55,618 bases of DNA, from NCBI RefSeq assembly GCF_000751775.1, contig NZ_CCRF01000103.1:1-55618 (forward strand), read 5' to 3'. Of the stretch, positions 8,668-18,592 are shown piece by piece. The stretch is from Caldibacillus thermoamylovorans. GTDB lineage: Bacteria > Bacillota > Bacilli > Bacillales > Caldibacillaceae. Position numbers and translations under genes: made by a program. Below the pieces are notes generated by a model. The model was not told the origin of the DNA and searched no databases. It worked only from the letters and a program-made list of their open reading frames with translations. Each line of letters begins with the position of its first letter. Position 1 is the stretch's first letter.

Positions 8668-9365
8668 AAAAACAGAAATATAAAAACTTGCTTATTGCTG
8701 GGTTACTAATCCTGTTAGCAGTCCTGCTCATCTTTGTACCATTATTGGTTGAAGAACAATATATGTTGGCAAGTATTCTATTTATGGTTTGTTCCTTTTT
8801 TCCTTTGATGATTAAGTATGAACATAAAAAGGTTACCAGTAAGGAACTCGTTTTAATCGCTATTCTTGGGGCAATTGCTGCCGTGAGTAGAGTACCTTTT
8901 GCCAGCATTCCAAGTGTCCAGCCAACTACCTTTGTTATCATTATGGCCGGCGCTGTTTTTGGGGCAGAATCTGGTTTTGTTGTAGGTGCATTAGCTGCTA
9001 TCGTGTCAAATATTTTTCTTGGCCAAGGACCTTGGACACCTTGGCAAATGTATGCCTGGGGAATGGTTGGCTTTGCTGCCGGGCTTTTAAAAAACACTTG
9101 GGTTATGAAAAGTTCAGTAGGACGCTCGATTTTTGGCTTTATCACCGGCTTTTTATTTGGATGGTTTATGAATCTTTGGGTTGTACTGACCTTAATGAAT
9201 AGTTTTAATTGGGCACAGTTTATCGGGTTTTATACGGCTAGTTTCTATTTTGACTTGGCCCATGCTTTATCAAATGTTTTCTTTTTACTTGTATTTTCGC
9301 AAAGCTGGCTAAAGATTTTAAAAAGATTTCAAAAGAAATATGGTTTGTTGACAGCATACGGATAA
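8640..9365 (+). CDS. ECF transporter S component, probable cobalamin specificity protein
   Basis: 241 residues with about seven hydrophobic segments. The region from about residue 75 (AAVSRVPFA, then VQPTTFVIIMAG, then a Gly/Ala-rich helix and GQGPWTPWQM) resembles S components linked to B12 riboswitches, such as the CbrT type. The ATG follows GAGGAGG by ten bases and lies inside the 3' end of the ATPase gene. Because the operon is headed by a cobalamin riboswitch and carries transcobalamin-like binding proteins, cobalamin (or a corrinoid precursor) is the likely substrate. The S-component fold is seen; the substrate is inferred from context. Confidence 0.85.
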   Translation: MGFSENQKLKKQKYKNLLIAGLLILLAVLLIFVPLLVEEQYMLASILFMVCSFFPLMIKYEHKKVTSKELVLIAILGAIAAVSRVPFASIPSVQPTTFVIIMAGAVFGAESGFVVGALAAIVSNIFLGQGPWTPWQMYAWGMVGFAAGLLKNTWVMKSSVGRSIFGFITGFLFGWFMNLWVVLTLMNSFNWAQFIGFYTASFYFDLAHALSNVFFLLVFSQSWLKILKRFQKKYGLLTAYG

Positions 9366-9567
9366 GATGAGCGAATGACCCCCTCTTACCGGCATCTTGT
9401 ACTTCACGAATGGGGTTAACCGAAATACTGACACCTTGATGGTTTGTAGCTTTTGATTTAGACGACAATAGAACGAACAGGTACATTACCTTTTTGGTGG
9501 TATTTTACTCAGAGTCAGAACAATGGGGAATCTTTCCAAATCCATTGGATCAAGCTTTTAAATCATA

Positions 9568-9614
9568 AAGGGGCACATCCATAAGTCAAAAAATGACTTT
9601 GCGGACAGCCCCTT
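9568..9614. terminator. Hairpin at the end of the B12 operon
   Basis: AAGGGGC (9568-9574) pairs with GCCCCTT (9608-9614), enclosing a second hairpin AAGTCA/TGACTT (9583-9599). It lies between two convergent genes, so it may serve both strands; there is no long T run. Confidence 0.5.
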
Positions 9615-9907
9615 CATTTCATTTGATGCCGTTTAAACGCTTCTATAAATAATTGGGGATCTGAATGTAAATGATACGTATAAACACCATGGTTTGTATG
9701 CAAATACAAAGTGCCCCCTTCACTTCCAAAGGGTTTATAGGAAAGGTCGAATATAGTTTCTAAGGGGAATTCATGATACCGGGTCACAAGTTTATCTTTA
9801 TATAAGTACATATATCGTTCCTCTTCAATGTACTTTTGTTGGAATCCAATGTAATCGACTTCACGCTGAACCTTTATATATTTTAGCACCGCTAAGATTT
9901 CCCTCAT
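9614..9907 (-). CDS. Small conserved hypothetical protein
   Basis: 97 residues; ATG preceded by GAGGAGGT at ideal spacing, so it is very likely translated. The sequence alternates short beta-prone stretches (YMYLYKDKLVTRYHEF, LYLHTNHGVYTYHL) and ends in a helix (PQLFIEAFKRHQ), which would fit a small pleckstrin-homology-like fold. No catalytic motif, membrane segment or signal peptide is visible. It stands alone between the B12 operon and the opp operon. I do not recognise a named family. Confidence 0.7.
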   Translation of the reverse strand: MREILAVLKYIKVQREVDYIGFQQKYIEEERYMYLYKDKLVTRYHEFPLETIFDLSYKPFGSEGGTLYLHTNHGVYTYHLHSDPQLFIEAFKRHQMK

Positions 9908-10000
9908 AGATTTACCTCCTCGACAATCACCTGTATTGCTAAAGGTATCTTTAGTTTATCAAGAACAAACTTCCTTTTTAAAGATGTTACTCTGTGAAAA

Positions 10001-10024
10001 AAAACTCGGCAATCACCGAGTTTT
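10001..10024 (-). terminator. Terminator of the opp operon
   Basis: AAAACTCGG (10001-10009) pairs with CCGAGTTTT (10016-10024). On the minus strand the stem is followed by eight T residues, so it should end transcripts from oppF; it could also act weakly on the plus strand. Confidence 0.85.
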
Positions 10025-10190
10025 CTTTGTAGATATATTAGGATGTGCAAAATATTGGTAAACAGCCTTTAGACAAGTTTAGATTCGGGCACTCTTCCCT
10101 TTTCTTACAAAAGGATTTGCATATAAAAATACTGGTATACAATCTTTAGACCATTTTAACCTAGCCTTTGGCGCCACCCGCCTGCTTTTC

Positions 10191-11132
10191 TTATTCTCCC
10201 AATTCTTTTTTATATTGCTCAAATTCCTTGCTTGTACAACGGACCCAATGGTGAGGTCGAATTTCGCGGAACTTTGGTTCTTCACTTGTATCATGAATCG
10301 ATGGATCATAAGTAATCCGCGTACGACCCCGTTCATATTCAGGATCCGGCAGCGGTATCGCTGACAGTAATGATTTTGTATACGGATGGACCGGATTTTT
10401 ATATAATTCTTCACTATCCGCCAACTCTACCATATGTCCAAGATGCATAACCCCAATCCGATCACTGATGTATTTAACCATGGAGAGGTCATGAGCAATA
10501 AACAAATACGTTAATCCACGTTCTTTTTGAAGTTTTTTCAATAAATTTACAACTTGTGCTTGAATCGATACGTCCAAAGCAGAAATCGGTTCATCACAAA
10601 TAATTAATTCCGGTTCTACGGCAAGGGCACGGGCAATGCCAATCCGTTGCCGTTGACCGCCACTGAATTCATGCGGAAAGCGTGTCGCATGTTCTTTATT
10701 CAACCCAACCGCTTCCAACAGTTGTTCCACTCTTTCTTTCCGTTCTTTTTCATTTTTTACGAGGTGATGGACATCTAATCCTTCCGCAATAATATCCAAT
10801 ACAGTCATCCGGGGGTTGAGCGATGAGGATGGGTCTTGGAAAATCATTTGCATTTTCCGGTTAAATTTCAATTTTTCCGCTCTTGACTTTTTCGCATGAA
10901 CATTTTCTCCGTGAAATAATACTTCCCCATCCGTCGCATCGTAAAGTCGGATAATTGTCTGACCGGTTGTTGATTTACCACTGCCGGATTCTCCAACTAG
11001 CCCGAACGTTTCTCCTTTGTAAATATCAAAAGAAACGTCATCAACAGCTTTAATTAGCCTATTTCGTCCGGCAGGGAAATATTTCTTCAAATGCTTGACT
11101 TCAAGAATTTTTTCCGTTTTCATCACGTTCAT
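10191..11132 (-). CDS. oppF: Oligopeptide ABC transporter ATP-binding protein OppF
   Basis: 313 residues, cytoplasmic ATPase of a peptide importer. Walker [10 protein letters not shown] lies at about 46-54, Q-loop IFQDPSSSLNPRM at about 99, signature FSGGQRQR at about 156 and Walker B LIICDEPISALD follows. After the nucleotide-binding domain comes the Opp/Dpp C-terminal region (HPYTKSLLSAIPLPDPE) typical of this family. It overlaps oppD by four bases. It is the last gene of a five-gene minus-strand operon in the order A-B-C-D-F. Confidence 0.95.
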   Translation of the reverse strand: MNVMKTEKILEVKHLKKYFPAGRNRLIKAVDDVSFDIYKGETFGLVGESGSGKSTTGQTIIRLYDATDGEVLFHGENVHAKKSRAEKLKFNRKMQMIFQDPSSSLNPRMTVLDIIAEGLDVHHLVKNEKERKERVEQLLEAVGLNKEHATRFPHEFSGGQRQRIGIARALAVEPELIICDEPISALDVSIQAQVVNLLKKLQKERGLTYLFIAHDLSMVKYISDRIGVMHLGHMVELADSEELYKNPVHPYTKSLLSAIPLPDPEYERGRTRITYDPSIHDTSEEPKFREIRPHHWVRCTSKEFEQYKKELGE

Positions 11133-12178
11133 TCTCCCCCTTTCTTACCGGTTTTGGCAAAGCCTTCAATTCTCCGTCTTACGGACTCAGGCATTTCAAT
11201 TTTCGGTGCATTTTTATGAAGTAACCAAGTTGCCGCATAATGTGTATCCGACACTTTAAACATCGGCGGTTCCATCACCGCATCGATTTCCAAGGCAAAT
11301 TCGTTCCTTGGTGCAAAAGCATCACCCTTTGGCGGATTCAACATATCCGGCGGTGTACCCGGGATCGTATAAAGTTCTTCATCTTCTGCATCCAATGTCG
11401 GCATGGATCCAAGTAAGCCCCAAGTATATGGGTGTTTCGGGTTATAGAAAACATCGTCAACCGTTCCGATTTCAACAATTTTTCCGGCATACATTACCGC
11501 TACCCGGTCTGCTACATTAGCCACAACCCCTAAGTCATGAGTAATAAAAATAATGGATGTTTTTGTATCTCGTTGAATTTCCTTCATTAGTTCAAGAATT
11601 TGGGCTTGAATCGTTACGTCCAGCGCCGTTGTTGGTTCATCGGCAATTAATATTTTTGGGTTACATGCAAGGGCGATGGCGATGACAACCCGTTGCCGCA
11701 TACCGCCGGAAAATTGGTGCGGATATTGATTTACCCGAATTTCCGGATGTGGAATGCCAACTTGATCCAAAAGTTCTATTGCCTTTTTCTTTGCTTCTGC
11801 ACGATTCATGCCTTGATGTTTGATTAAACCTTCAATAATTTGATTCCCGATTTTCATTGTCGGGTTTAATGAAGATAAAGGATCTTGGAAGACCATCGAT
11901 ATTTCTTTTCCACGGATTTTTTGCATTTCCTTTTCGGATTTTTTTACTAAATCCTCTCCCTGAAAAAGGATTTGACCGCTTTTAATAACGCCTGCCGGTT
12001 TGGGAAGAAGCCCCATTAATGTCGAAGAAGTTACCGATTTTCCTGAACCGGACTCTCCAACAATAGCCAATGTCTCACCTTCATTCAGGTCAAAACTTAC
12101 ACCTCGAACAGCTTGTACTTCACCGTTGTAGGTGTTAAATGAAACTCTTAAATCTTTCACTTCCAATAGTTTACTCAT
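11129..12178 (-). CDS. oppD: Oligopeptide ABC transporter ATP-binding protein OppD
   Basis: 349 residues. Walker [10 protein letters not shown] at about 41-49, Q-loop [13 protein letters not shown], signature FSGGMRQR and Walker [13 protein letters not shown] are all present. The C-terminal Opp/Dpp extension ([12 protein letters not shown], then a Pro-rich segment) is also there, although the usual Cys cluster of DppD-type iron-sulfur proteins is not obvious. It pairs with OppF to energise the OppB/OppC channel. Start follows oppC by 19 bases and overlaps oppF by four. Confidence 0.95.
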   Translation of the reverse strand: MSKLLEVKDLRVSFNTYNGEVQAVRGVSFDLNEGETLAIVGESGSGKSVTSSTLMGLLPKPAGVIKSGQILFQGEDLVKKSEKEMQKIRGKEISMVFQDPLSSLNPTMKIGNQIIEGLIKHQGMNRAEAKKKAIELLDQVGIPHPEIRVNQYPHQFSGGMRQRVVIAIALACNPKILIADEPTTALDVTIQAQILELMKEIQRDTKTSIIFITHDLGVVANVADRVAVMYAGKIVEIGTVDDVFYNPKHPYTWGLLGSMPTLDAEDEELYTIPGTPPDMLNPPKGDAFAPRNEFALEIDAVMEPPMFKVSDTHYAATWLLHKNAPKIEMPESVRRRIEGFAKTGKKGGE

Positions 12179-12197
12179 TTAAAGACACCTACCTTGA

Positions 12198-13358
12198 TTA
12201 TTTATGCATTTTCGGATCAAACGCATCACGAAGACCATCACCTAAAATATTAAATGTGATCATGATGAGCGAAATTAATATCGCCGGATAAACCAATAAA
12301 TGCGGGTAGATCCGTAAGTTTTGGAACCCGATATTGATCAATGAACCTAACGATGCTTTTGGTGGAACAATCCCTAAACCGATAAAGCTTAAAAATGCTT
12401 CAAAAAATACCGCACTTGGAATGGAAAACATCGTGTTAACAATAATAATCCCCATAATATTCGGCAATAAATGCTTTCTAATAATAGAACCGTTTGATGT
12501 ACCTAATGTTCTTGCAGCTAATACAAACTCCTGATTCTTTACCTTCATGACTTCACCGCGAACAATCCGCGCCATACCGGTCCATCCGGTTATCGCAAGG
12601 GCGATGACAATTGACATAATCCCCGGTTGCATAAATAACATCATTAGTAAGATAATAACTAGGTTTGGAATACCTACCAGAATTTCAATAACCCGTTGCA
12701 TATAATTATCTACTTTTCCGCCAAAGAAACCGGAAATCCCACCATAGGCAACACCGATTAAAAGGTCTAAAAGAGCTGCAACAAAGGCTATAATTAAAGA
12801 AACCCGAGTTCCTAACCAAAGTCTTGTCCATTGGTCACGGCCTAAATGGTCCGTACCTAACCAGAAATACTGATCTCCCATACCTTTTGCTTCATATACG
12901 TGATAAGTAGCTTCTACTTTAGCTGAATTTCTTTCGCCATTTCCTTTACTTTTTACTTTAAAATCAATAAATTTTCCTTTATTCTCCTTATCAAAACGAA
13001 GAATTGCTTTCCTCTTTGCCTCTTCCACAGTGGAACCTTTAAAATCATCGGTTAAAGTACCGTCGAATCCAAGCCACGATATTTTTTCTAAAACCGGTGC
13101 ATGCGGCGGTAATTTTGCACGACTTAAATTTTGGTCATCATTTCCGTATTCAGTCATATGAGGACCAACGATACTCATAATAATAATGATGACTAATAGC
13201 ATGAGACTGATTAGCGCAGGTTTATTTTTAAAAAATGTTCTTTTTGCCTCCTGCCCGAATGTTCGACTAGGTTTAGAAATTGTCTCACTTGTATCTTCCT
13301 TACGTACTAGAGGTTTAAATAGATCTTTCGGTAGATTATTTAAATTGTTGTTTTCCAT
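12198..13358 (-). CDS. oppC: Oligopeptide ABC transporter permease OppC
   Basis: 386 residues, inner-membrane permease. A cytoplasmic N-terminus, one helix (about 50-70), then a roughly 100-residue charged extracellular insert, then the five-helix permease core with the coupling-helix motif for the ATPase (EFVLAARTLGTSNGSIIRKH, about 274-293). The insert makes it longer than the common 300-residue OppC but is known from App/Opp permeases of Bacillaceae. It begins one base after the oppB stop region and is followed closely by oppD. Confidence 0.93.
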   Translation of the reverse strand: MENNNLNNLPKDLFKPLVRKEDTSETISKPSRTFGQEAKRTFFKNKPALISLMLLVIIIIMSIVGPHMTEYGNDDQNLSRAKLPPHAPVLEKISWLGFDGTLTDDFKGSTVEEAKRKAILRFDKENKGKFIDFKVKSKGNGERNSAKVEATYHVYEAKGMGDQYFWLGTDHLGRDQWTRLWLGTRVSLIIAFVAALLDLLIGVAYGGISGFFGGKVDNYMQRVIEILVGIPNLVIILLMMLFMQPGIMSIVIALAITGWTGMARIVRGEVMKVKNQEFVLAARTLGTSNGSIIRKHLLPNIMGIIIVNTMFSIPSAVFFEAFLSFIGLGIVPPKASLGSLINIGFQNLRIYPHLLVYPAILISLIMITFNILGDGLRDAFDPKMHK

Positions 13359-13359
13359 A

Positions 13360-14289
13360 TTATTTATTCCCTCCAGTCACTCGAATTCTTGGATCAATTA
13401 ATCCGTAAAGGAGGTCAACGATTAAAATAATAACGATAAAGGCAAATGCATAAAGAAGGGTTGTTCCCATAATTGTCGGATAGTCATTGACTAGAACTGA
13501 GGAAACAAATTGTTCCCCAATACCGGGGATTGCGAAAATTTGCTCAATAACCATAGAACCGGTCATTATGTTTACAGCCATTGGTCCAATAACCGTTACT
13601 AGTGGAATAAGAGCGTTCCGAAATCCGTGTTTCCATACCCGACCGGCTTGACTAATCCCTTTAGCTTTAGCAGTAAGCATATAGTTAGAACCTAATACGT
13701 CAACCATCTCAGTTCTGATAAACCTTGCTGCTGTTGCTAATGGAGTAATTGCCAATGCAATTGTCGGTAAAATCGTATGTTCAGGTTCACCCCAAAGAGC
13801 TACCGGAAACCATCCCAGTTCAACTGCAAATACATATTGAAGAAGTCCGGCAAATACAAAGGAAGGAATAGAAGTACCCAGTACAGCGATTATTGTTGAG
13901 GTATAATCCAGAAAACCATTATGGAAAACAGCAGCAATCAATCCTAATGCGATACCTAAAATCGTTCCAATTACCATGGCTTGAAAACCTACAAGTGCTG
14001 ATGGCCCTATTCGATCCATTAATATTTGGGTAACCGGGGTATTATCAAATTTAAATGAAATTCCTAAGTCCCCTTGGACAAGTCCGGTCAAATAACGAAC
14101 ATATTGAACCGGAACCGGATCATTCAACCCGTATTTTTCTAAGACGATCGCTTTTTGTTCTTCACTCAATTTATCTTCTGCATTCAGCGGACTTCCAGGT
14201 AACATTTTCATGAGGAAAAATGAAAGTGTTGCAATAATAAATAGTGTTACAATCATATATCCTAAACGACGTAGAATATAGCGAGCCAT
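13360..14289 (-). CDS. oppB: Oligopeptide ABC transporter permease OppB
   Basis: 309 residues from the ATG at 14289, which follows TTAGGAGGTGG at good spacing; a longer frame upstream has no ribosome site. The sequence starts MARYILRRLGYMI, typical of OppB/DppB. It carries six hydrophobic helices and the ATPase-coupling motif (NYMLTAKAKGISQAGRVWKH, about residues 196-215). It forms the heterodimeric channel with OppC. Confidence 0.95.
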   Translation of the reverse strand: MARYILRRLGYMIVTLFIIATLSFFLMKMLPGSPLNAEDKLSEEQKAIVLEKYGLNDPVPVQYVRYLTGLVQGDLGISFKFDNTPVTQILMDRIGPSALVGFQAMVIGTILGIALGLIAAVFHNGFLDYTSTIIAVLGTSIPSFVFAGLLQYVFAVELGWFPVALWGEPEHTILPTIALAITPLATAARFIRTEMVDVLGSNYMLTAKAKGISQAGRVWKHGFRNALIPLVTVIGPMAVNIMTGSMVIEQIFAIPGIGEQFVSSVLVNDYPTIMGTTLLYAFAFIVIILIVDLLYGLIDPRIRVTGGNK

Positions 14290-14359
14290 TTTGCCACCTC
14301 CTAAAAAGTAAAAAAAATAAATGTTCTCTATTGTATGAAATTTATAGTTACATGAGGAA

Positions 14360-14395
14360 AGAGAGCGCACGCCAACATCTTGGCATACACTCTCT
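14360..14395 (-). terminator. Hairpin between oppA and oppB (attenuator-like)
   Basis: GAGAG (14361-14365) pairs with CTCTC and an inner GCCAA/TTGGC stem surrounds CATC; the minus-strand 3' side continues CTCTTTCC with no long T run. Such a leaky hairpin after the binding-protein gene commonly keeps OppA in excess over the permease. Its effect here is inferred. Confidence 0.5.
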
Positions 14396-14439
14396 AATTT
14401 TAACTCCAGTTCAAAATATTAGTAAATATATTTTTTCAT

Positions 14440-16098
14440 TTATTTAATATAAGCCCATTTCCATTCATAGTCAGCACCAACTTGGTTGGCAATAATGTTA
14501 TGAACTTTTGGTGAGCTTAATAATGCCAATGAACGTTGATAAATCGGTGCAATCGCAGCATCTTCAAGCAAGATTTTTTCTGCTTGTAACATAGCTTCAT
14601 AACGTTTGTCTTGGTCATTCGCTAATGTTGTTTGGGCATCTTGAAGCAGTTTATCATATTCCGGATTTGAATAACCCATATGGTTGTTTGGACCATCGGT
14701 AACCCATAGACTTAAGAAAGTATATGGATCTAGGTAGTCCGGACCCCAACCGGAAAATTGGATATCATAGTCCTCGGCTGTATCAAGATCAAGTCTTTGT
14801 TCAAATGGAACGTTTTTAATGGTAATTTCCAATCCCGGTAAGTTTGTTTTTAATTGATTGGCAACATATTCATTAAAGACTTTTGCATTTTCACCGTCAT
14901 CGCCTAAGAACTCTAATGAAACACTAGTCACACCAAGTTCTTTCAAACCTTGTTCCCAATATTTCTTCGCTTCTTCTTTATTATAGACAGCTAAGTCACC
15001 GCTTGCTGCACGGAAATCTTTATCCTTACCCGGTACTTTCACAAAATCTTTTGGTATTAACCCGTTGGCAGCGATGGAACCGTTATTGAGAATTTCATTA
15101 ACGCCGGCTTCTTTATCGACTGCCATCATGATTGCTTTCCGAATATTGACATTTGCCAATGGTGTTTTTTCACCGTTACGTACTTGGTTTAATTTTAAAT
15201 AGAATACGTTAGCTTGCGGAATGGTGATAAAATCGTCATTGGAAGAATACATGTCAACTAAATCTGAAGATAAACCTGCACGGTCCACTTGGCCTTTGTC
15301 ATATAAATCAACACCGGCTTGCGGGTCTTTCACGACAACAAATGTAATTTTATCCAATTTAACGGAATCTTTATCCCAGTAATTTTTATTTTTTACAAGT
15401 TCCCATTTATTAGAAGTACTTGTCCATTTCTCTAAAGTAAATGGTCCGTTGAATAGTAATGTTTCGGTACTTGTTGCATATTTATCACCTTGAGCTTCAA
15501 CGAATTTTTGATTCAATGGTAGGTAAGTTCCGAAAGTTGTCAGTGATTCAAAATATGGTGTAGGGTTTTCTAATTCTACCACTAAAGTATAGTCGTCTTC
15601 TGCCCGCACACCCAGTTGTTCAACAGGTACTTCACCTTTGTTAACGGCTGTTGCGTTTTTAATGACGCCACCCATCATATATGGACCATATTCTGAACCT
15701 GTTGCCGGGTCAACTGCACGGCGCCATGCGTATACGAAATCATGCGCTGTTACAGGGTCACCGTTAGACCATTTAGCATCTTCCCGTAATTTAAACGTCC
15801 AAGTTAAACCATCGGCAGATACTTTATGTTCGGTTGCTATTCCATCCTCAATTTTCCCGTCTTTCCCTAAGCGATATAAACCTTCCATTGATTCGCCCAA
15901 GAATTGAAAGGCAAATGTGTCAGTTGCCAGTGAAGAATCCATAGTCGGAATTTGATCAGCATTCATTAAACGTAATACTTGTTCCGAATCCTTTGATCCT
16001 TTTCCAGAACTCTTATCTGAGCCACCGCCACAAGCTGCTAAAACTGTGCTTACTAATAATAAAGCAGCCAGTAACAGCGACCACTTATTCTTCTTCAT
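14440..16098 (-). CDS. oppA: Oligopeptide-binding lipoprotein OppA
   Basis: 552 residues, solute-binding protein family 5. The lipoprotein signal ends in VLAAC (Cys about 23), followed by a Gly/Ser/Lys linker. The family signature region (WTFKLREDAKWSNGDPVTAHDF, cited here only in part as DAKWSNGDPVTAHDF, about 106-120) and the C-terminal APIYQ segment are present. It should sit on the outer face of the membrane and deliver peptides to OppB/OppC. First gene of the operon; a CodY-like box lies in its leader. Confidence 0.95.
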   Translation of the reverse strand: MKKNKWSLLLAALLLVSTVLAACGGGSDKSSGKGSKDSEQVLRLMNADQIPTMDSSLATDTFAFQFLGESMEGLYRLGKDGKIEDGIATEHKVSADGLTWTFKLREDAKWSNGDPVTAHDFVYAWRRAVDPATGSEYGPYMMGGVIKNATAVNKGEVPVEQLGVRAEDDYTLVVELENPTPYFESLTTFGTYLPLNQKFVEAQGDKYATSTETLLFNGPFTLEKWTSTSNKWELVKNKNYWDKDSVKLDKITFVVVKDPQAGVDLYDKGQVDRAGLSSDLVDMYSSNDDFITIPQANVFYLKLNQVRNGEKTPLANVNIRKAIMMAVDKEAGVNEILNNGSIAANGLIPKDFVKVPGKDKDFRAASGDLAVYNKEEAKKYWEQGLKELGVTSVSLEFLGDDGENAKVFNEYVANQLKTNLPGLEITIKNVPFEQRLDLDTAEDYDIQFSGWGPDYLDPYTFLSLWVTDGPNNHMGYSNPEYDKLLQDAQTTLANDQDKRYEAMLQAEKILLEDAAIAPIYQRSLALLSSPKVHNIIANQVGADYEWKWAYIK

Positions 16099-16426
16099 AA
16101 ATATTGCCCCCCTAAATTTTAATCTTCTGAAATTTGGGACTGTACGTCCCTGTAAAGGATATATTACGAAGTATACAGTTAATTATTATTTTTGTAAAGA
16201 AAAAATTTTATATTAGTATAAGATTTATCAGGACTATTCATAATTTACCAAATTAGGTATTTTACGGTTTACTTTGTGTATGCATAATTTTAACATTTTT
16301 TAATTTATTATAATAACATAATAATTAAACAATTTTCCTGCAGTTATTAAACAAATCTGTAGAAAGTAGTTTTCACTAATCTGTACATGGTATAATGACA
16401 ACGACTACTTAAAATAGGTGAAATCA
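16099..16426. promoter_or_regulatory. Divergent control region between oppA and the DUF3899-like gene; CodY-like box
   Basis: Non-coding. AATCTTCTGAAATTT at 16121-16135 differs in two positions from the CodY consensus AATTTTCWGAAAATT and lies in the oppA leader; nutrient (CodY) control of opp operons is common in Bacilli, so this is plausible but not shown. For the plus-strand gene, an extended -10 (TGGTATAAT, TATAAT at 16391-16396) is clear while its -35 is weak. Confidence 0.45.
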
Positions 16427-16795
16427 ATGATAGAAAAACGACAAGCAGGTTTATTTTTAGTGAATATGGCAGTTATTTTCGTAGTTTTTTTCTTTGGGTC
16501 CGAACATACTTTAATCAGTTTCATTAATACCGTGTTTTACATCGGGTTGATTTATGTGGTAACTGTCTTGTTCATGTTCACGGTAAAGGGTGGATTTTTT
16601 GACGGGCTTGTCTTTGGATTTAGGCGATATAACCATATTATGTTTAAAAGAAAAGATTATTTGGAAGAATGGAAGAAAAAACCTCTTCCGTCAGAATCGT
16701 TCAATATCCGATTATACCGATTATTACAATTTCAATGCTATATCCTAGTAGGAGGGTTAATTGTTCTACTTATCATATATTACATGGTTCGATAA
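16427..16795 (+). CDS. Small membrane protein, DUF3899-like
   Basis: 122 residues from the ATG at 16427, six bases after AGGTGA; the GTG at 16418 overlaps that ribosome site and is not used. Hydrophobic helices at about 8-25, 30-50 and a last one near 98-118, with a basic-aromatic stretch (YNHIMFKRKDYLEEWKKK) between. The arrangement resembles DUF3899 proteins of Bacillaceae, whose function is unknown. Stands alone between opp and katA. Confidence 0.7.
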   Translation: MIEKRQAGLFLVNMAVIFVVFFFGSEHTLISFINTVFYIGLIYVVTVLFMFTVKGGFFDGLVFGFRRYNHIMFKRKDYLEEWKKKPLPSESFNIRLYRLLQFQCYILVGGLIVLLIIYYMVR

Positions 16796-16896
16796 CTTTA
16801 GGGAGAACTCAGCCATAAATATATTTTTAACTGACTACTAAATGGGATAGTAGTTAATTAAACTATTGAAAGAGGTTAGTTTCCATAATCGATCTA

Positions 16897-16937
16897 AAAA
16901 TGCCCGGCTTCCACAAACATCGGAAACCGGGCATTTT
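16897..16937. terminator. Bidirectional terminator between the DUF3899-like gene and katA
   Basis: AAAATGCCCGG (16897-16907) pairs with CCGGGCATTTT (16927-16937), with an inner TTCC/GGAA pair. A/T runs flank both sides, so it can act for the convergent genes on both strands. Confidence 0.9.
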
Positions 16938-16965
16938 CATTATATCTATTCTATTATTCTAGTGA

Positions 16966-18450
16966 TTATTTTCCGGCTACAGCAGCTTCTACTTCACTCA
17001 TCGAGATGCCCAATGCTTTTGCCACCCCTTCACCATAAGCCGGATCCGCTTTGTAGCAGTTTGTAATATGACGTAATTGAACTTCTTTTGTCGTTCCTTG
17101 CATATTACGGGCTGTATTTTCAAATAATCTTTGTTGCTCTTCCGGTGTCATGAGGCGGAACAATTTACCCGGTTGTTCATAATAATTGTCATCATCTTCA
17201 CGAAAATTATGATAATCAGCAGTACCGAAAATATCTAGAGCCGGTTCCTGATGTTCCGGACTATCTTCCCACTCACCGTAGCTGTTCGGATAATAAGAAA
17301 CGGATCCTCCTTCAGCCGCATTGAAAATTCTCATTGCACCGTCACGATGATAGGGATGGAAGTTTTTCGCATTTTTTGGATAATTTACCGGAATTTGCCA
17401 ATGATTTACTCCTAATCGATAGCGTTGGGTATCCCCGTAAGAGAATAGACGTCCTTGCAACATTTTATCCGGGGAAAATCCAATACCCGGCACAATGTTT
17501 GTAGGTGCAAATGCTGCTTGCTCTACTTCGGCAAAATAGTTTTCCGGGTTGCGATTTAATTCAACCACACCGACTTCAATTAATGGGAAGTCTTTTTGAT
17601 ACCATACTTTTGTTAAATCAAACGGGTTATATGGTAGATTGCGAGCTTCCTCTTCGGTCATGACTTGAATGTACATAGTCCATCTCGGATAATCACCACG
17701 TTCGATAGCTTCATATAAATCTCTTTGATGGCTGTCACGGTCACGGCCGATTAATTCTTGTGCTTCTTGATCGGTTAAGCATTTAATTCCTTGTTGTGTT
17801 TTGAAGTGGAATTTTACCCAAATGCGTTCATTATCTGCATTAAACATCGAATACGTATGACTGCCAAACATATGCATATGTCTGTAGCTTGCCGGGATAC
17901 CACGGTCACTCATGGTAATCGTCACTTGGTGTAAAGCTTCAGGTAGAGAACTCCAGAAATCCCAGTTTGCCTGCGCACTATGCATGTTTGTTTTTGGGTC
18001 ACGTTTGACTACGTGGTTTAAGTCAGGGAAACGTTTAGGATCTCTCATGAAGAATACAGGTGTGTTATTACCAACAAGATCCCAATTTCCTTCTTCTGTA
18101 TAAAATTTCATGGCACAACCGCGAATGTCCCGCTCGGCATCTGCGGCCCCCCGTTCTCCGGCTACCGTTGAAAAACGAATAAACATATCTGTTTTCTTAC
18201 CAACTTCAGAGAAAAGAGCTGCCTTTGTATATTTCGTAATATCATTTGTTACAGTAAAAGTTCCGTATGCACCCGAACCTTTTGCGTGCATCCGCCGTTC
18301 CGGAATGACTTCCCGGTCAAAATGAGCTAATTTTTCAATAAACCAATAATCCTCCATCAAAAGCGGGCCACGTGGACCTGCCGTTTTCGAATCCTGATCA
18401 TTTGGCACCGGAGCACCGAAAGCTGTTGTCAGTTTTTTCTTTTCACTCAT
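16966..18450 (-). CDS. katA: Catalase KatA (small-subunit haem catalase)
   Basis: 494 residues, clade-3 type monofunctional catalase that breaks down hydrogen peroxide. The distal His lies in [13 protein letters not shown] (about 51-63), the Asn in [13 protein letters not shown], and the proximal haem ligand Tyr in [14 protein letters not shown] (about 336-349). Length is normal and there is no NADPH-domain extension. It is monocistronic and has a near-perfect PerR box about 65 bases upstream of its start, so it should be induced by peroxide. Confidence 0.97.
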   Translation of the reverse strand: MSEKKKLTTAFGAPVPNDQDSKTAGPRGPLLMEDYWFIEKLAHFDREVIPERRMHAKGSGAYGTFTVTNDITKYTKAALFSEVGKKTDMFIRFSTVAGERGAADAERDIRGCAMKFYTEEGNWDLVGNNTPVFFMRDPKRFPDLNHVVKRDPKTNMHSAQANWDFWSSLPEALHQVTITMSDRGIPASYRHMHMFGSHTYSMFNADNERIWVKFHFKTQQGIKCLTDQEAQELIGRDRDSHQRDLYEAIERGDYPRWTMYIQVMTEEEARNLPYNPFDLTKVWYQKDFPLIEVGVVELNRNPENYFAEVEQAAFAPTNIVPGIGFSPDKMLQGRLFSYGDTQRYRLGVNHWQIPVNYPKNAKNFHPYHRDGAMRIFNAAEGGSVSYYPNSYGEWEDSPEHQEPALDIFGTADYHNFREDDDNYYEQPGKLFRLMTPEEQQRLFENTARNMQGTTKEVQLRHITNCYKADPAYGEGVAKALGISMSEVEAAVAGK

Positions 18451-18515
18451 CCTATGTACACCCCCAAAGTTTTTAAACTGATTAATAGCTATACTATATC
18501 ATAATTATTTTTACT

Positions 18516-18530
18516 TTACAATTATTATAA
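18516..18530 (-). promoter_or_regulatory. PerR box upstream of katA
   Basis: TTACAATTATTATAA (plus-strand reading) differs at one position from the PerR consensus TTATAATNATTATAA. It lies 66-80 bases upstream of the katA ATG, the right place for repression by the peroxide sensor PerR. Confidence 0.8.
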
Positions 18531-18592
18531 CTTAAAAATCGCAACTCCCTTATTTCGACAAAATTAACCAATTATTTAGGTCTTTATTTTGA

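Noticed and set aside
10079-10414. Minus-strand frame overlapping the end of oppF
   Set aside because: It lies in another frame inside a secure oppF gene, has no ribosome site and shows no recognisable domain.
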